Numbered from the stretch's first letter, positions 7,813 through 17,489 are shown. The stretch is DNA of 64,000 nucleotides from JAXLQL01 sp046331625 (GCA_046331625.1 JAXLQL010000033.1:21924-85923); one strand, 5' to 3'. Notes: a model not told the origin generated them from the letters alone. A program made the numbers and translations.

Positions 7813-9234
7813 TTGAAGACCAAGTGGAAGGTGCTGCTTCTCGTCGCCGGGCTGTTGTTGGCGGCCGGAGGCATTTTCGGCTCGATCCAGTATTCCAAGC
7901 GCGGCATCACGGCTGTCCAGACCGGACGCGCCGGGCGGCAGGACCTCACCTCGCTCGTCACCGCCTCGGGCGAGATCAAACCCCGCAACTATATCAATAT
8001 CGGATCGAATGCGCAGATGCCGTCGCGCATCATCGACATCCTGGTGGTGGAAGGCCAGCAGGTGAAGAGAGGCCAACTGCTGGCGCGCCTCGAGTCGGTG
8101 CAGCCGGAAGCCGATGTGGCCGCGCAGAAGGCGCAGGTTTCGAGCACGGAAGCGGAGTCGGCGGCGGCTGAGGCGAGCTTGAAAGCGTCCGATGAGAACA
8201 TCCGCACCCTCGAAGCTTCCGTTGACCGCGCCAAGGCGGAACTCGAAAAGGCACGGGTGAACTTCAACCGCACCGAGCGTCTGTTCCAGGAAAAGCTCAT
8301 CGCCAAACAGGAGTACGATCAGCGCAAGATCGAAGTGGAAGCGATGACCGCGGGCGTTCGCGAGGCCGAGACCAGGCTTCCGCAGGCTCGCGCGCAGCGG
8401 GCGCAACTGGCGGCGGCGCTGTCCGCGTCGCAAAAGCGGATCACGCTCTCCAACGCCACGCTCGCTCGCGCCCAAGACGTACTGCAGCGGACCTACGCCG
8501 TGTCTCCGCTCGATGGCATGGTGACCAACCTGCCCGTTCGCGTCGGCGAGACCGTGGTCCCCGGCCTGCAGAATTCGCCGGCCAGCTTGATCATGACCAT
8601 CGCCGACATGTCGATCATCACCGCCGAAGTGAAGGTGGACGAAACCGACATCGTGAACGTGAAGCTGAATCAGGAAGCCGACATCACGGTCGACGCGATT
8701 CCCGGAAAGACCTTCAGGGGCAAAGTGATCGAGATCGGCAACACGGCGATCCTGCGCTCCACCGGATTGGCCGCGTCGCAGAGCGCGATCTCGAGCCAGG
8801 AAGCGAAAGACTTCAAGGTTGTGGTGGCGCTGACGGATCCGCCGAGCGAGATCCGGCCCGGCTTGTCATGCACGGCCAAGGTGATCACGGCCACGCGCAA
8901 GAACGTGCTGACGATTCCGATCCAGGCGCTGACCGTGCGCCAGAAGGGCGACCTCGAGCCGCTGAAGGAAGGCCAGAAGGAACCGCCCAAGCTCGACCCC
9001 GCTGCCGAGAAGGCACGCAAGGAAGAGATCCAGGGCGTGTTCGTGATCGAGGGTGAGAAGGCCGTGTATCGCAAGGTGGAGACTGGCATCACTGGCGCGA
9101 CTGACATTGAGGTGCTGGGCGGCGTCAAAGACGGCGACGAAATTATCACCGGCAGCTACAAGGTGATCCGCACGTTGCGCAACGAAGCTAAAATCAAAGT
9201 CGACAACAAAGCCCCCGCGAAGACGGAGTCCTAG
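7813..9234 (+). CDS. Periplasmic adaptor subunit (HlyD/MacA-type membrane fusion protein)
   Basis: 473 residues beginning at TTG 7813, preceded by AAGGAG. An N-terminal signal anchor (VLLLVAGLLLAAGGIFG) leads to a lipoyl-like half motif (ASGEIKPRNYINIGS), a long coiled-coil hairpin at about 100-240 rich in Ala, Glu, Lys and Gln, the second lipoyl half (VSPLDGMVTNLPVRVGETVV), a beta-barrel and a membrane-proximal domain. Adaptors of this type link an inner-membrane ABC or RND pump to an outer-membrane channel. Here no pump gene follows: an IS630 element begins about 20 bases after the stop, followed by unrelated genes. The partner operon may have been lost or separated by the insertion. Confidence 0.88.
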   Translation: MKTKWKVLLLVAGLLLAAGGIFGSIQYSKRGITAVQTGRAGRQDLTSLVTASGEIKPRNYINIGSNAQMPSRIIDILVVEGQQVKRGQLLARLESVQPEADVAAQKAQVSSTEAESAAAEASLKASDENIRTLEASVDRAKAELEKARVNFNRTERLFQEKLIAKQEYDQRKIEVEAMTAGVREAETRLPQARAQRAQLAAALSASQKRITLSNATLARAQDVLQRTYAVSPLDGMVTNLPVRVGETVVPGLQNSPASLIMTIADMSIITAEVKVDETDIVNVKLNQEADITVDAIPGKTFRGKVIEIGNTAILRSTGLAASQSAISSQEAKDFKVVVALTDPPSEIRPGLSCTAKVITATRKNVLTIPIQALTVRQKGDLEPLKEGQKEPPKLDPAAEKARKEEIQGVFVIEGEKAVYRKVETGITGATDIEVLGGVKDGDEIITGSYKVIRTLRNEAKIKVDNKAPAKTES

Positions 9235-9255
9235 CCGCTTCGTAGCGCTAGTGTA

Positions 9256-10435
9256 GTGTCCAACAAATAGCTGGACAGGACAGGCCATTCTCGAGTACTC
9301 TTGGGAATGCCCTCCCTTGAGATCTCTTCTGACGAACGAGCCCAGCTCCAACAATGGGTGAATGCTCACGGCACTCCTCAGCAAGTAGCCCTCCGTTGCC
9401 GCATTGTGCTGGCGACGGCTGATGGCAAGTCCGACGTCACCATCGCCGAGCAGTTGACGGTGAATCGGAAAACGGTGATTTTGTGGCGCACCCGCTTTGC
9501 CGAAATGCGGTTGGACGGAGTGTGGGAGATTGCGCCCGGGCGGGGCCGCAAACCCACCTACGACAGCGACAAAATCGCCGCCGTGGTGGAAGCGACGCTG
9601 CAGTCCAAGCCGGAGGGAATGACGCACTGGAGTTGCCGCACGATGGCCAAGAGTCAAGGCATCAGCAAGTCCACCGTGAACAACATCTGGTTGGCACACA
9701 ATCTCAAACCCCATCGGACGGAAACGTTCAAACTCTCGCGGGATCCCAAGTTTTCGAGAAGATGACCGATGTCATTGGCCTGTATCTGAATCCGCCCGAG
9801 CAGGCCATCGTTTTGTGTGGACGAGAAGAGCCAGATTCAGGCACTGGATCGAACCCAGCCCGGTTTGCCGATCAAGAAGGACGTTGCGGGACAATGACCC
9901 ACGACTACAAGCGCAACGGCACCACGACGTTGTTTGCCGCCTTAGATACGTTGCAGGGCAAGGTGATCGGCCAGTGCTACCAGCGGCACCGGCATCAGGA
10001 GTTCCTCAAGTTTCTACGGATTCTGGACAAGGAGTTCCCCGGCAAGGTCCCACTCCACCTGATCATGGACAACTATGGGACCCACAAACACGAAAACGTT
10101 CGCAACTGGCTCCAGCGCCATCCTCGCTTCGTGCTTCATTTCGTCCCCACCAGTTCCAGTTGGCTGAATCTGGTCGAACGCTGGTTCGGAGAACTGGATG
10201 CGAAGGCCATCAAGCGCGGAGTCTTCCGCAGTGTCGAGGATCTGAAAAGCGCCATCGAAGCATTCTTGGCGGCATGGAACAAAGACCCCAAGCCCTTCGT
10301 GTGGACTGCCACCGTGGACTCCATTACGGAAAAGCTCTCCCGTTGCCGTCAGACTTTGGAGAAAGTCCAGCCTGGGTGCACGCTCCCTAAGACCAGGAAG
10401 AAGAAACGGTAGCTGTCCAGTCATTTCGCGGACAG
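9256..10435 (+). mobile_element. IS630-family insertion sequence, degenerate
   Basis: About 1.18 kb bounded by imperfect inverted repeats. The left end reads GTAGTGTCC, then AAAT, then CTGGACAG (from 9253); the right end read in reverse is GTACTGTCC, AAAT, CTGGACAG (to 10438). TA dinucleotides at 9254-9255 and 10436-10437 fit the TA target duplication typical of IS630. The enclosed transposase is frameshifted. It lies directly after the HlyD-type adaptor gene. Confidence 0.8.
9301..10412 (+). pseudogene. IS630 transposase with three frame breaks
   Basis: The helix-turn-helix half (TIAEQLTVNRKTVILWRTRF, then SKSTVNNIWLAH) is in one frame up to about 9750. A 1-base deletion near AAGTTTTCG moves the frame. 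The first catalytic aspartate (VDEKSQIQALDRTQPGLPI) lies in a third frame at 9817-9885, consistent with a 2-base loss at about 9816 and a 1-base loss near 9886. The remaining DDE residues follow in frame: HLIMDNYGTHKH and SSSWLNLVERWFGELD. The net loss is four bases. A single programmed shift could explain one break but not all three, so this copy is probably dead, unless the indels are sequence errors in short repeats. Confidence 0.8.
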
Positions 10436-10451
10436 TACAGTAGCTTCAGAC

Positions 10452-10602
10452 GTGTAGGGCGGGCTTTCAGCCAGCGCGGGACTTCAGTCCCGCTGCCGGG
10501 TATGCGCACATGCTTTCGCAGAACGCTCCGTTCTCGGATTGCCGCTCCGCCGCGATGTAGGGCGGGCTTTCAGCCTGCGCGGGACTTCCAGTCCCGCTGT
10601 CC
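10452..10602 (+). repeat. Two REP-like double-hairpin units with shared spacer
   Basis: Units at 10452-10494 and 10554-10602 each hold two adjacent palindromes: GGGCTTTCAGCC-type and GCGGGACT-TC-AGTCCCGC. The about 60-base spacer (GCACATG... GAACGCTCCGTTCTC... GCTCCGCC) recurs in diverged form near 28240-28300, so the longer repeat is about 100 bases. The stretch 10600-10750 carries further partial copies and no gene on the plus strand. Confidence 0.7.
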
Positions 10603-10754
10603 GAGCGGCGCAGCGAATTTCAGGCCCTTGGATCGGTGCCCCGCCGTACACGCTTCAGTCCCGCTGCTGGTACTCGCGGCGAGTCCCGTGAAGACATTGC
10701 CGGCTCCGGCGTCAGCACTCGCCTTGCGTTGTGGGGCGAACTTCGTGCAACGGC

Positions 10755-11573
10755 TCAGCGGGTTCGCCCAGGGGTGCCGGTAGCTTTGGTGATCGAAGCC
10801 TGCACCACATCGCCGCCCTGCGCATCGCCCGTGTAGCTGAAGCGGGCGTTGCCCTGCGTATCGGTGACGGCTTGGCCGGTCCGGCCTAGCGTTCGGACCG
10901 CTCACGATCCGGAAATTCACCCATCGTGTTCCCCAAAGGAGCGTTCCCGCGTCGGTGAGTGAAGGTCGCGGTCAGTTGCGCGGCCGACCTGCCCGCCAGG
11001 CTCAGCGTCGGCGAAGAAGGCTGGAGCCGTCCCGTGAGCGTTCCGATCCCCACGCTTCCGATGCGCCGCCAACCTACGGATTCATTTCCTCGGCGCCCGA
11101 GATTGAATCCGCCCGTGTCGAGCACACGCGCGGTATCGTCGAACGATTGGGTCGCGTTATTTATCGTAATCGAAATCCTGGGCGCGGTATTGTCACCAGC
11201 CGGGAGTGGTGCTCCGCAGCTCGCAACAACCGGATAATCGTTCGTCGAAAAGTTCCCAACCGCCGTTTGTGTAAGAATCCCCAGGCTTTGTGGCGGAGTC
11301 GTGAACCGGCCCCAGAGATTGAACACCGGGCCCGGATTCACTCCCGGCCGCCGCAGGTCCGCTTCTACTTTGTCGATCGTCAGGGGCGCGCTCGAGGTGT
11401 TCTCGCTTCGGATGGCGCCGGCGTTCACCGCGTTGCCATTCCCGAGGTAAACCACGTTCGGCGACCCCTTTCACGGCACCGGGTTCGCAGGTGAATGAGA
11501 CGAACGGGTCAGTCGCTCTTTGGAGGCATGCGTGAGTAGGCTGCGACAACGTTTCAAAGTTTTCTGTTGACAT
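10755..11573 (-). pseudogene. Decayed gene for a secreted Ig-like (Big_1-type) domain protein
   Basis: Pieces of one protein lie in successive frames. From about 11573: MSTENFETLSQ to FVSFTCEPGAVKG. After an apparent extra G in GGGG near 11466 comes VVYLGNGNAVNAGAIRSE through TLTGRLQPSSPTLSLAGRSA. An indel near 10915 leads to FRIVSGPNAR, and another to TGQAVTDTQGNARFSYTGD and VVQASITKATGTPGRTR with a stop at 10755-10757. The last part matches the bacterial Ig-like fold used in invasin-type and other surface proteins (GNARFxYTGD). Three frame breaks in 800 bases, and no other intact copy in the window, indicate a pseudogene. Its upstream end sits in the promoter region of the divergent A1 gene. 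Confidence 0.6.
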
Positions 11574-11622
11574 TCGCAACACAGTGGGTTTATTCTTTGG
11601 CTAGAAATAGACCGGAGGCGAA

Positions 11623-12357
11623 ATGCTCTCACGTTCGAGATCACTTCTTCCCGTCGTTCTTCATAGCACTTTGATTGCCGCTTCGACGTTAACGGCATTC
11701 GGACAAGCCGACTCCTCCGTTTCTGGCTTGGTGCAAGATGAATCCGGCCGCGGCATTCCTGGTGCGATAGTCAGTCTTCTTCCTCGACTCCCGTTCTCCG
11801 AGAGAGGCTACTTCTTGGGGCGAACGCAAACCGACGCCACCGGCAGGTTTTCCTTTTCTCCGGTACCCGGTGGGAACTATGCACTTTGCGCCTCGGCTCA
11901 CGACTCTGATTTCCCAGACTCTTGCGCTTGGTCTAAGAAGGGAATGGGCGGCGACGTGTTTTCGGTTCCCGCTGGAACAGCTCTGACGATAGCTCCCATC
12001 CGCCTCACCAAAGGGGCTCGGCTCCGAATCACGATGCAGGATCCGGGCGGCCACCTCCAACGCAACGAGTCCCGGCCCGGCGAGAAGATGTTGGTGACGA
12101 TCGGGGTCCCGGGTGTCGGATACACCTTCGTTCCCATCGTCGGGAACACGCAGACCGACCGTGCCTACGAAATGCTTGTCCCTCGGCAGCAGAATGTAAC
12201 GGTGCGAGTGGCGTCGGATGTTTTCTCTATGGCCGATTCGACCGGCAAGGCCGTGAGTTCGGCAGCCGCTGGTGGGCACGTGATGGATATCCCTGTCCCA
12301 GCGGCCGGCTCACCGCCGAACGCGGTTCTGCGGATCACAGGCGTTAGAGCACAGTGA
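11623..12357 (+). CDS. Secreted family A protein 1 (carboxypeptidase-regulatory/Cna_B-like)
   Basis: 244 residues, GGAGG before the ATG. A signal peptide ends near AFGQA, followed by a carboxypeptidase-regulatory-like beta-sandwich: SVSGLVQDESGRGIPGAIVSL, then DATGRFSFSPVPGGNYALCAS. Two cysteines follow (CASAHDSDFPDSCAW), then LRITMQDPGG and a strand pair ending YEMLVPRQQNVTVRV. The A2 (15690) and A3 (22283) proteins in this window share all these features: the Cys pair, an LxIxxxDPG-type segment and a YxLxVP segment. No function is known. It is the first gene of the A/B/C cluster and precedes B1 by 12 bases, so the two are likely cotranscribed. Confidence 0.7.
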   Translation: MLSRSRSLLPVVLHSTLIAASTLTAFGQADSSVSGLVQDESGRGIPGAIVSLLPRLPFSERGYFLGRTQTDATGRFSFSPVPGGNYALCASAHDSDFPDSCAWSKKGMGGDVFSVPAGTALTIAPIRLTKGARLRITMQDPGGHLQRNESRPGEKMLVTIGVPGVGYTFVPIVGNTQTDRAYEMLVPRQQNVTVRVASDVFSMADSTGKAVSSAAAGGHVMDIPVPAAGSPPNAVLRITGVRAQ

Positions 12358-12369
12358 GGAGCGCAGAAG

Positions 12370-15300
12370 ATGAGATCCCATTTACTGCTCTCGATCTGGA
12401 TCTGTGCCGGTTCACTCGCGACAACTGCCAGCGCCCAGTTCAGCGGGCTGCTGGCCGGTGGCCCCCACCATACGTTTGTGGGGCAGACACAGACGTTCAC
12501 TGCCAACCTTCCGCCTCCCACGGTCGGTGTGTGGGGGCAATTCTATCTTCGGATTGCGAGCCGCCGGATTCTTGGTCCCAATGGCCAGCCGCCAGCACAA
12601 GAGCAGGGAGACCACACGTGCAATGCGATAGCTGATCCCCGAAGTAACCGATTCTTCATGGAAAAGGATGGAGACTACTTGGTGTCTCCAGTGCCGTGGC
12701 TCCCTCCTCCGGAGTCAGCGGGCATGCTAGGTGGCGATCTCGACCCCGCCAGAAACGCCGCCTATTACCAAAACAGCCAATGCAAGTTGCAGGTCGACAA
12801 GTCGCGGGTGTTCATCAATCCTGACCGGAGCGCAACCATTATCATTACGGTAGTGTTCAAGAATCCTTGGGTGCCTCACTTTCCCCCTCCGGCTCCCCTG
12901 ATCGGCACCAATTTCAATCCATGTCCGGAGGCTTCGATGCCGATACAAAATCCGGACCGATGTGATTTTTACGCTCCTGGAGGCTTCCCATCCGGTGAAC
13001 GTGTGATGTGGGTCGCCGGATTCACGGGCACCGAGTGGTTCGGCTACACTCCCATCGGCCCCTCTATCCCGCAGGCGGCCAACCCGCCCCAGTCCCCGAT
13101 TCCCCCCACAATTTCGGTCAGTCCAAATTGGACAAACGTCAACCAGGGGCCCCAAAATTTCCAGATCACTCTTCCCCAGCCCTATTGGGCCGGAGCGTTG
13201 CCTGGGCCACTGAGCTGGGACGAGATTCGCTTCCGGGTTACTCAGCCGTGGCCGGTAGGCACCCCGAACCAAGGTACCCAGCGAAGCCTGGCGAATGCGG
13301 CCGGTGCCTGCACGGTCGTCGTACGTCCCAAGGCAAATCCCGTACAGTTCAACTTGGAGGACAACGCTGGTACTGGGCTTCTCGCATGGGTGACTTCTGG
13401 GACAGTGTCCAACAAGCAGTGTACGTTGAATGCATCCGCTTCCTCGGTGTCTAATCCAAGCGGGAACATGACCCTGAATCTCAACGTGACTTTCAAGGCG
13501 CCCTTCGCGCCGGTTGGCGGGGGCGAAGAGCGATGGATGTGGTTGAGGGCGCGACTCGTGAGTACGGCTGGAGCTACTACTTGGGCTCTCAATTCCAGGA
13601 GCCAGACCAACGCCGCTTCAGATCACGACGGTTGGAGCGCGTTGGGGTGGATCAGGCCGACGGGGCCAAGCGTCAGCCAAACGACTCCGCAGACCGTGCC
13701 GGAGTACTTCACCAACTGCCTAAGAGACGGCTCTGCGAACGGGCAGTGCCTCCTTGAGCCAGGGGAGTTCCTCGTGACTAAGACGCTTGAGGTTCACCGC
13801 TCAAATATCGTGGTAAGTGGCCAGGACCAGACGTCGCGATACAAGACGAAGCTCATTCGAGCGCAAGCCCACACAGGCCCGATACTATCTATCGCCGGGC
13901 CCGTGAATATGGGCGTACCAGAACCGATCACCGGAGTCGTGCTTCAGAATATGACGCTCTGCGGTGGTAGCATATTGTCGCCAAACAGTCGCGACGATCT
14001 CGCAAGGTTGCTACCCCCAGGCGCTGCTCCGGACTCGCAGGCTAGCTGCCCCCCCATGAGCCAAACGGATCAGACCGAGTGCGGCAAGGCCGTTCAGGCA
14101 TATCCAAACAAATATCCCCCACCACCAGCCGACCCCATTGGCGGATGCATAGACATCGACATTACGAATGTCACGGGCACCGCCGAGAATTCCAACCCCG
14201 CTCCCTTCAATATCAATGGTGACAATGTTTACAACGGCCCTTACGCAGTCACGATATACAATGTCGCCGTCTTCGACAGTCCGGGCCACGCCATCTCTAT
14301 CTACGCGTGGGGGCCGAGCCCGAACGGTGCTGAGCCCGTCTTAAAAGTAAACGACGTATACATCCATGACAGTACAATTAGTTATTCGGAAGTCACCGGA
14401 ATTCTCACGGGGTCCGGGTACACAAATTATGACTACAAGTACTGCGACAACTTCGCGGGCTATGCGAACAGCAGCGCCATTCATGCCCCACGGAATATTC
14501 GCATTGAGAACAACTACTTCACGGGCCATAAGACCGGCGCAATGGGCAGCACTGGCGAGCGCTGGATGGCGCTTCGAAGCAACTATTTCTTGAACAACTA
14601 CTTGAATCCGCAGGTGGGGAACCCCGGCGGTGGCACGATTCAGGTACACCACTGCTCCGACACCATTCAGATCACGGGAAACACCTTCATAGGGCCAGGC
14701 GCCGTCCCGGTTCTGACGGACGGAATGGAACTGTACGGCAGGAACATGGTGATTGGCGGCGGCGGAAATAAGCAAAATACCATATCGAACTATCCTGCGG
14801 AGGGGATCGGTGGCCATAGCCTTTATTACTCCACCTTCAAGAACAACTACACCCATCACAACAGCCTTTGGAGTGGCTTCTTGCCTACTGGAGGCATCAA
14901 ACTAGTGACAGCTTTCGGTGGCGGATGCGGCGACGTTCCGAGAGATTTGCGAAAGGTAGATCTGATCGCGAACCGGTCCGAGAATCAGCGGTTTGGAATA
15001 CACTTTGCGGATCAGGATTTCCCCAGCAGGAACGTTCTCTGGGACGTGACCGTCACGGGTGATAACACCTATACCCCATTTGGTTCGCAACCCGCTGCCG
15101 TAGCTAGAGATGGCCACCAGATCAAGCTGCCCAACTACAGCGGCATCGCAGTCACTGACTTCGAACTGAACCCATTACCCCGATCCCTCCCGGTTGACAC
15201 TGAGCTTCGCCGCCGTTGCTCAAGCCCTGGCGCAAGTAGAGAAAAATTCACCTTTCCAGCAAGCGATAATAAGGGACGCGAATACGTACGCGCCATCGTT

Positions 15301-15675
15301 GGAATATTCAGCTTGACTCCGCCGCCCAAGAGCGACACGGACCCAGGCCCAACTCCCGTGGGGGCGTGTTACTTTCACTATGACACGGCGACCAAGACCG
15401 TCTATCTTGCCGGTGCCAACGGCGCCACATGGGCTGCCGGGTCGTCCCGGATCGGCCCGCTCGGGCAACCCCTAGAGAATGGCGTCTGCAAGATCCACGC
15501 TGAGTCGTCCAGCGAGCTTCCTTACAATCAGTCCGAGCCTCACATAAACGGCGTTACGCTTGACATCGAGTTCCTCACGCAGGTTCCTATGTTCCACATA
15601 TACTCGTGGGCAGACAACACCGATGGGCAAAGCAGGCCCTCGTGGAACTATTTTGGATGGTGGTCTACTTACTAA
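12370..15675 (+). CDS. Secreted family B protein 1, parallel beta-helix
   Basis: 1101 residues with a signal peptide cleaved near TTASAQ; GAGGAG lies before the ATG. Residues about 20-430 are the family B module shared with the interrupted B2 gene: DHTCNAIADP, NSQCKLQVDKSRVFINPDRS, CDFYAPGG, GxxxIGP, then VSPNWTNVNQGPQNFQITLP and ERWMWLRA. Residues about 480-850 are rich in short beta turns with Asn ladders (NIRIENNYFTGHK, IQITGNTFIGPG, STFKNNYTHHNS), which indicates a right-handed parallel beta-helix as in pectate lyases and other polysaccharide-binding or -cleaving proteins. No catalytic residues can be assigned. Codon use is less GC3-biased than in genes outside the cluster. Confidence 0.75.
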   Translation: MRSHLLLSIWICAGSLATTASAQFSGLLAGGPHHTFVGQTQTFTANLPPPTVGVWGQFYLRIASRRILGPNGQPPAQEQGDHTCNAIADPRSNRFFMEKDGDYLVSPVPWLPPPESAGMLGGDLDPARNAAYYQNSQCKLQVDKSRVFINPDRSATIIITVVFKNPWVPHFPPPAPLIGTNFNPCPEASMPIQNPDRCDFYAPGGFPSGERVMWVAGFTGTEWFGYTPIGPSIPQAANPPQSPIPPTISVSPNWTNVNQGPQNFQITLPQPYWAGALPGPLSWDEIRFRVTQPWPVGTPNQGTQRSLANAAGACTVVVRPKANPVQFNLEDNAGTGLLAWVTSGTVSNKQCTLNASASSVSNPSGNMTLNLNVTFKAPFAPVGGGEERWMWLRARLVSTAGATTWALNSRSQTNAASDHDGWSALGWIRPTGPSVSQTTPQTVPEYFTNCLRDGSANGQCLLEPGEFLVTKTLEVHRSNIVVSGQDQTSRYKTKLIRAQAHTGPILSIAGPVNMGVPEPITGVVLQNMTLCGGSILSPNSRDDLARLLPPGAAPDSQASCPPMSQTDQTECGKAVQAYPNKYPPPPADPIGGCIDIDITNVTGTAENSNPAPFNINGDNVYNGPYAVTIYNVAVFDSPGHAISIYAWGPSPNGAEPVLKVNDVYIHDSTISYSEVTGILTGSGYTNYDYKYCDNFAGYANSSAIHAPRNIRIENNYFTGHKTGAMGSTGERWMALRSNYFLNNYLNPQVGNPGGGTIQVHHCSDTIQITGNTFIGPGAVPVLTDGMELYGRNMVIGGGGNKQNTISNYPAEGIGGHSLYYSTFKNNYTHHNSLWSGFLPTGGIKLVTAFGGGCGDVPRDLRKVDLIANRSENQRFGIHFADQDFPSRNVLWDVTVTGDNTYTPFGSQPAAVARDGHQIKLPNYSGIAVTDFELNPLPRSLPVDTELRRRCSSPGASREKFTFPASDNKGREYVRAIVGIFSLTPPPKSDTDPGPTPVGACYFHYDTATKTVYLAGANGATWAAGSSRIGPLGQPLENGVCKIHAESSSELPYNQSEPHINGVTLDIEFLTQVPMFHIYSWADNTDGQSRPSWNYFGWWSTY

Positions 15676-15689
15676 TGGAGGAAGGAGCG

Positions 15690-16397
15690 ATGACTAATCT
15701 GTTCGTGATTTTATTGTGCGTCGTCGGAGTAGCGAGACTTTCCTTCGCTCAGCTCAGTACCAGTTTCGTTGCTGGCGTTGCAGCCGGCTCCATCTCGGGC
15801 GAAAATGGGTCTCCGGTTAGCGGCGCGAGGGTATCGCTCGAACCCTTCGACGTTCCGGAACCTGGAACGGGCCGGATGCGCCATGAGTGGAATGTCGTTA
15901 CTGGCGGAACTGGGGAGTTCCAGTTCACTGGAGTTCCCGACGGCAAGTATCGGATCTGCGTTACTGCCCCCGGTCGGCTCTGGTTGGATCCATGCCACTG
16001 GGGCACGAGGCCCCCTTCGGTGGTCGTATCGAAAAGCCAGCGTTCGTCAACCGTCACAATAAGGCTTCGTCCAGCCGCTGTACTGGAGTTGCGAGTAGAG
16101 GATCCAGGCAAGCGTCTATCGGAGCACGAAGGAAAAACGCCAGGCGCGCACCTGATGTTAGGGGTCGTCAATGATGCCTCGATGTTTCGAGAGGCGATAC
16201 AGGTCTCTCGCGATGCCGGAGGAAGGAGCTACGAGTTAGTTGTTCCTTTGGGGACCCCTGCGAAGATTCTCTGTCAGAGCACATTCTTTCAGGTCTTGAC
16301 ACAAAGTGGCATTCCCGTCCCAAAGACAGGCCTAATCTTTTTCGTGACAATACCTCCGGGACAGAGACCAAACCCGATTGTGTTTCGTATTTCGTAA
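15690..16397 (+). CDS. Secreted family A protein 2
   Basis: 235 residues from ATG 15690, which has a strong GGAGGAAGGAG upstream; the frame is open before it but overlaps B1. A signal peptide ends near LSFAQL. The regulatory-like beta-sandwich follows (GSISGENGSPVSGARVSLEP, TGEFQFTGVPDGKYRIC), then the family Cys pair in CVTAPGRLWLDPCHWG, LELRVEDPGKRL and YELVVPLG. It is a paralogue of A1 and A3. It sits 14 bases after B1 and 9 bases before C1, consistent with a single transcript. Function unknown; carboxypeptidase-regulatory folds usually serve binding or stabilisation in secreted and surface proteins. Confidence 0.7.
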   Translation: MTNLFVILLCVVGVARLSFAQLSTSFVAGVAAGSISGENGSPVSGARVSLEPFDVPEPGTGRMRHEWNVVTGGTGEFQFTGVPDGKYRICVTAPGRLWLDPCHWGTRPPSVVVSKSQRSSTVTIRLRPAAVLELRVEDPGKRLSEHEGKTPGAHLMLGVVNDASMFREAIQVSRDAGGRSYELVVPLGTPAKILCQSTFFQVLTQSGIPVPKTGLIFFVTIPPGQRPNPIVFRIS

Positions 16398-16406
16398 CTA
16401 AGCGAC

Positions 16407-17489
16407 ATGAACCGTCGAACATTACTCACGCTGGGCTTCCTGGCCGGTTCCGCCGGCGCACAAGTCGAGTTAAGGCCGTGCACCGATCTTCCCCTTAGCT
16501 GGACGGTCTCGAGCGAGTCGCCACGTGCCGCCAGCACAATAGGGCTGTGCGTCCTAGGCAATGGCCGGGTTCGATATCGGTTCGACAGCGTCTTACCCGT
16601 CAGCAATAGCCCACCCAATTTTGTTGTCGTATCTCCTGTCATAGGGGAGGCTCCTGCGTTTGCACCTATCGTTTCGAATGAGAGATCGATTCGTGAAATG
16701 CGCCCGGGCTTCTACTCTGTCTTTGTCCAGTTCGCTTCCGTTGACACAATACCGCCTATGGTAGCTGGAAGAACCGTGACGCTAACCATCACGCAGCCGC
16801 CGAAGCCTGAGATCGAGGGCCTGACTGGCAACGGTAAACTTCTAGCGTCAGTGACGCCAGGTGAGACCGTGGCCATCATTGGGCAGAAGCTCGCTCCAGC
16901 CGAGTCATTGGGGGCGTACAACGAGACGGGACAGTACCCAACCGCACTCTTCGGGACCTCTGTAACCTTTAACGGGATCACTGCGCCGGTCCTGTCAGTC
17001 ACCCCGAATCGCATCGAGACCATGGTCCCGTATGGAGTGGCGATACAACAAACGGCAGAGGTGGCCGTGAAGCGGTGGTCCGGGCCTACAGCCACCTTGT
17101 CGATTCCGGTCAGCGACTCCGCACCCCGAATCCTCGGGATCCAGAACTATCAGGCCTCCGACTATATCGCGAACACGGAGGACTCCCCCGCCGCGAAGGG
17201 CTCGGTCGTCGTGCTATTCGCGACCGGCGCGGGCACTTGGAATCCAACCGCACCCGACAACGGAATCAGCCTCTCCGCCAATCCGTTCACTTCCAGGCCG
17301 CTGACTCTCTCGATCGGAGGCCAGCCAGCAATCATCTACTATGCCGGATCGGCCCCGTATCGCTTGTGGGGGATGATACAGATTATCGCCTACGTCCCGC
17401 GCGGAGTCGATTCCGGCGCGCAAAAGCTGGTCCTCAAGATTGGCGAGAACGACAACGCAGCCCAAGAGTCTGTGATTTACGTCCGGTAG
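16407..17489 (+). CDS. Secreted family C protein 1 with Solibacter C-terminal (TIGR03437-like) domain
   Basis: 360 residues. The N-terminus MNRRTLLTLGFLAGSAGAQ is a signal peptide. Residues about 35-125 form a separate domain of unknown type. From about residue 135 the TIGR03437-type architecture is visible: ASVTPGETVAIIGQKLAP, then GTSVTFNGITAPVLSVTPNRIETMVPYGV, VVVLFATGAGTWNP, IGGQPAIIYYAGSAP and IIAYVPRGVDSGAQKL. This double-IPT-like domain is typical of secreted proteins in Solibacter relatives; its ligand is unknown. The gene belongs to the A/B/C series and is related in its domain to C2 (23041). Confidence 0.75.
   Translation: MNRRTLLTLGFLAGSAGAQVELRPCTDLPLSWTVSSESPRAASTIGLCVLGNGRVRYRFDSVLPVSNSPPNFVVVSPVIGEAPAFAPIVSNERSIREMRPGFYSVFVQFASVDTIPPMVAGRTVTLTITQPPKPEIEGLTGNGKLLASVTPGETVAIIGQKLAPAESLGAYNETGQYPTALFGTSVTFNGITAPVLSVTPNRIETMVPYGVAIQQTAEVAVKRWSGPTATLSIPVSDSAPRILGIQNYQASDYIANTEDSPAAKGSVVVLFATGAGTWNPTAPDNGISLSANPFTSRPLTLSIGGQPAIIYYAGSAPYRLWGMIQIIAYVPRGVDSGAQKLVLKIGENDNAAQESVIYVR

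Noticed and set aside
9301..10412. Programmed frameshift in the IS630 transposase
   Set aside because: One shift could be programmed, but three separate indels (including one that isolates the first catalytic Asp) are better explained by decay or errors.
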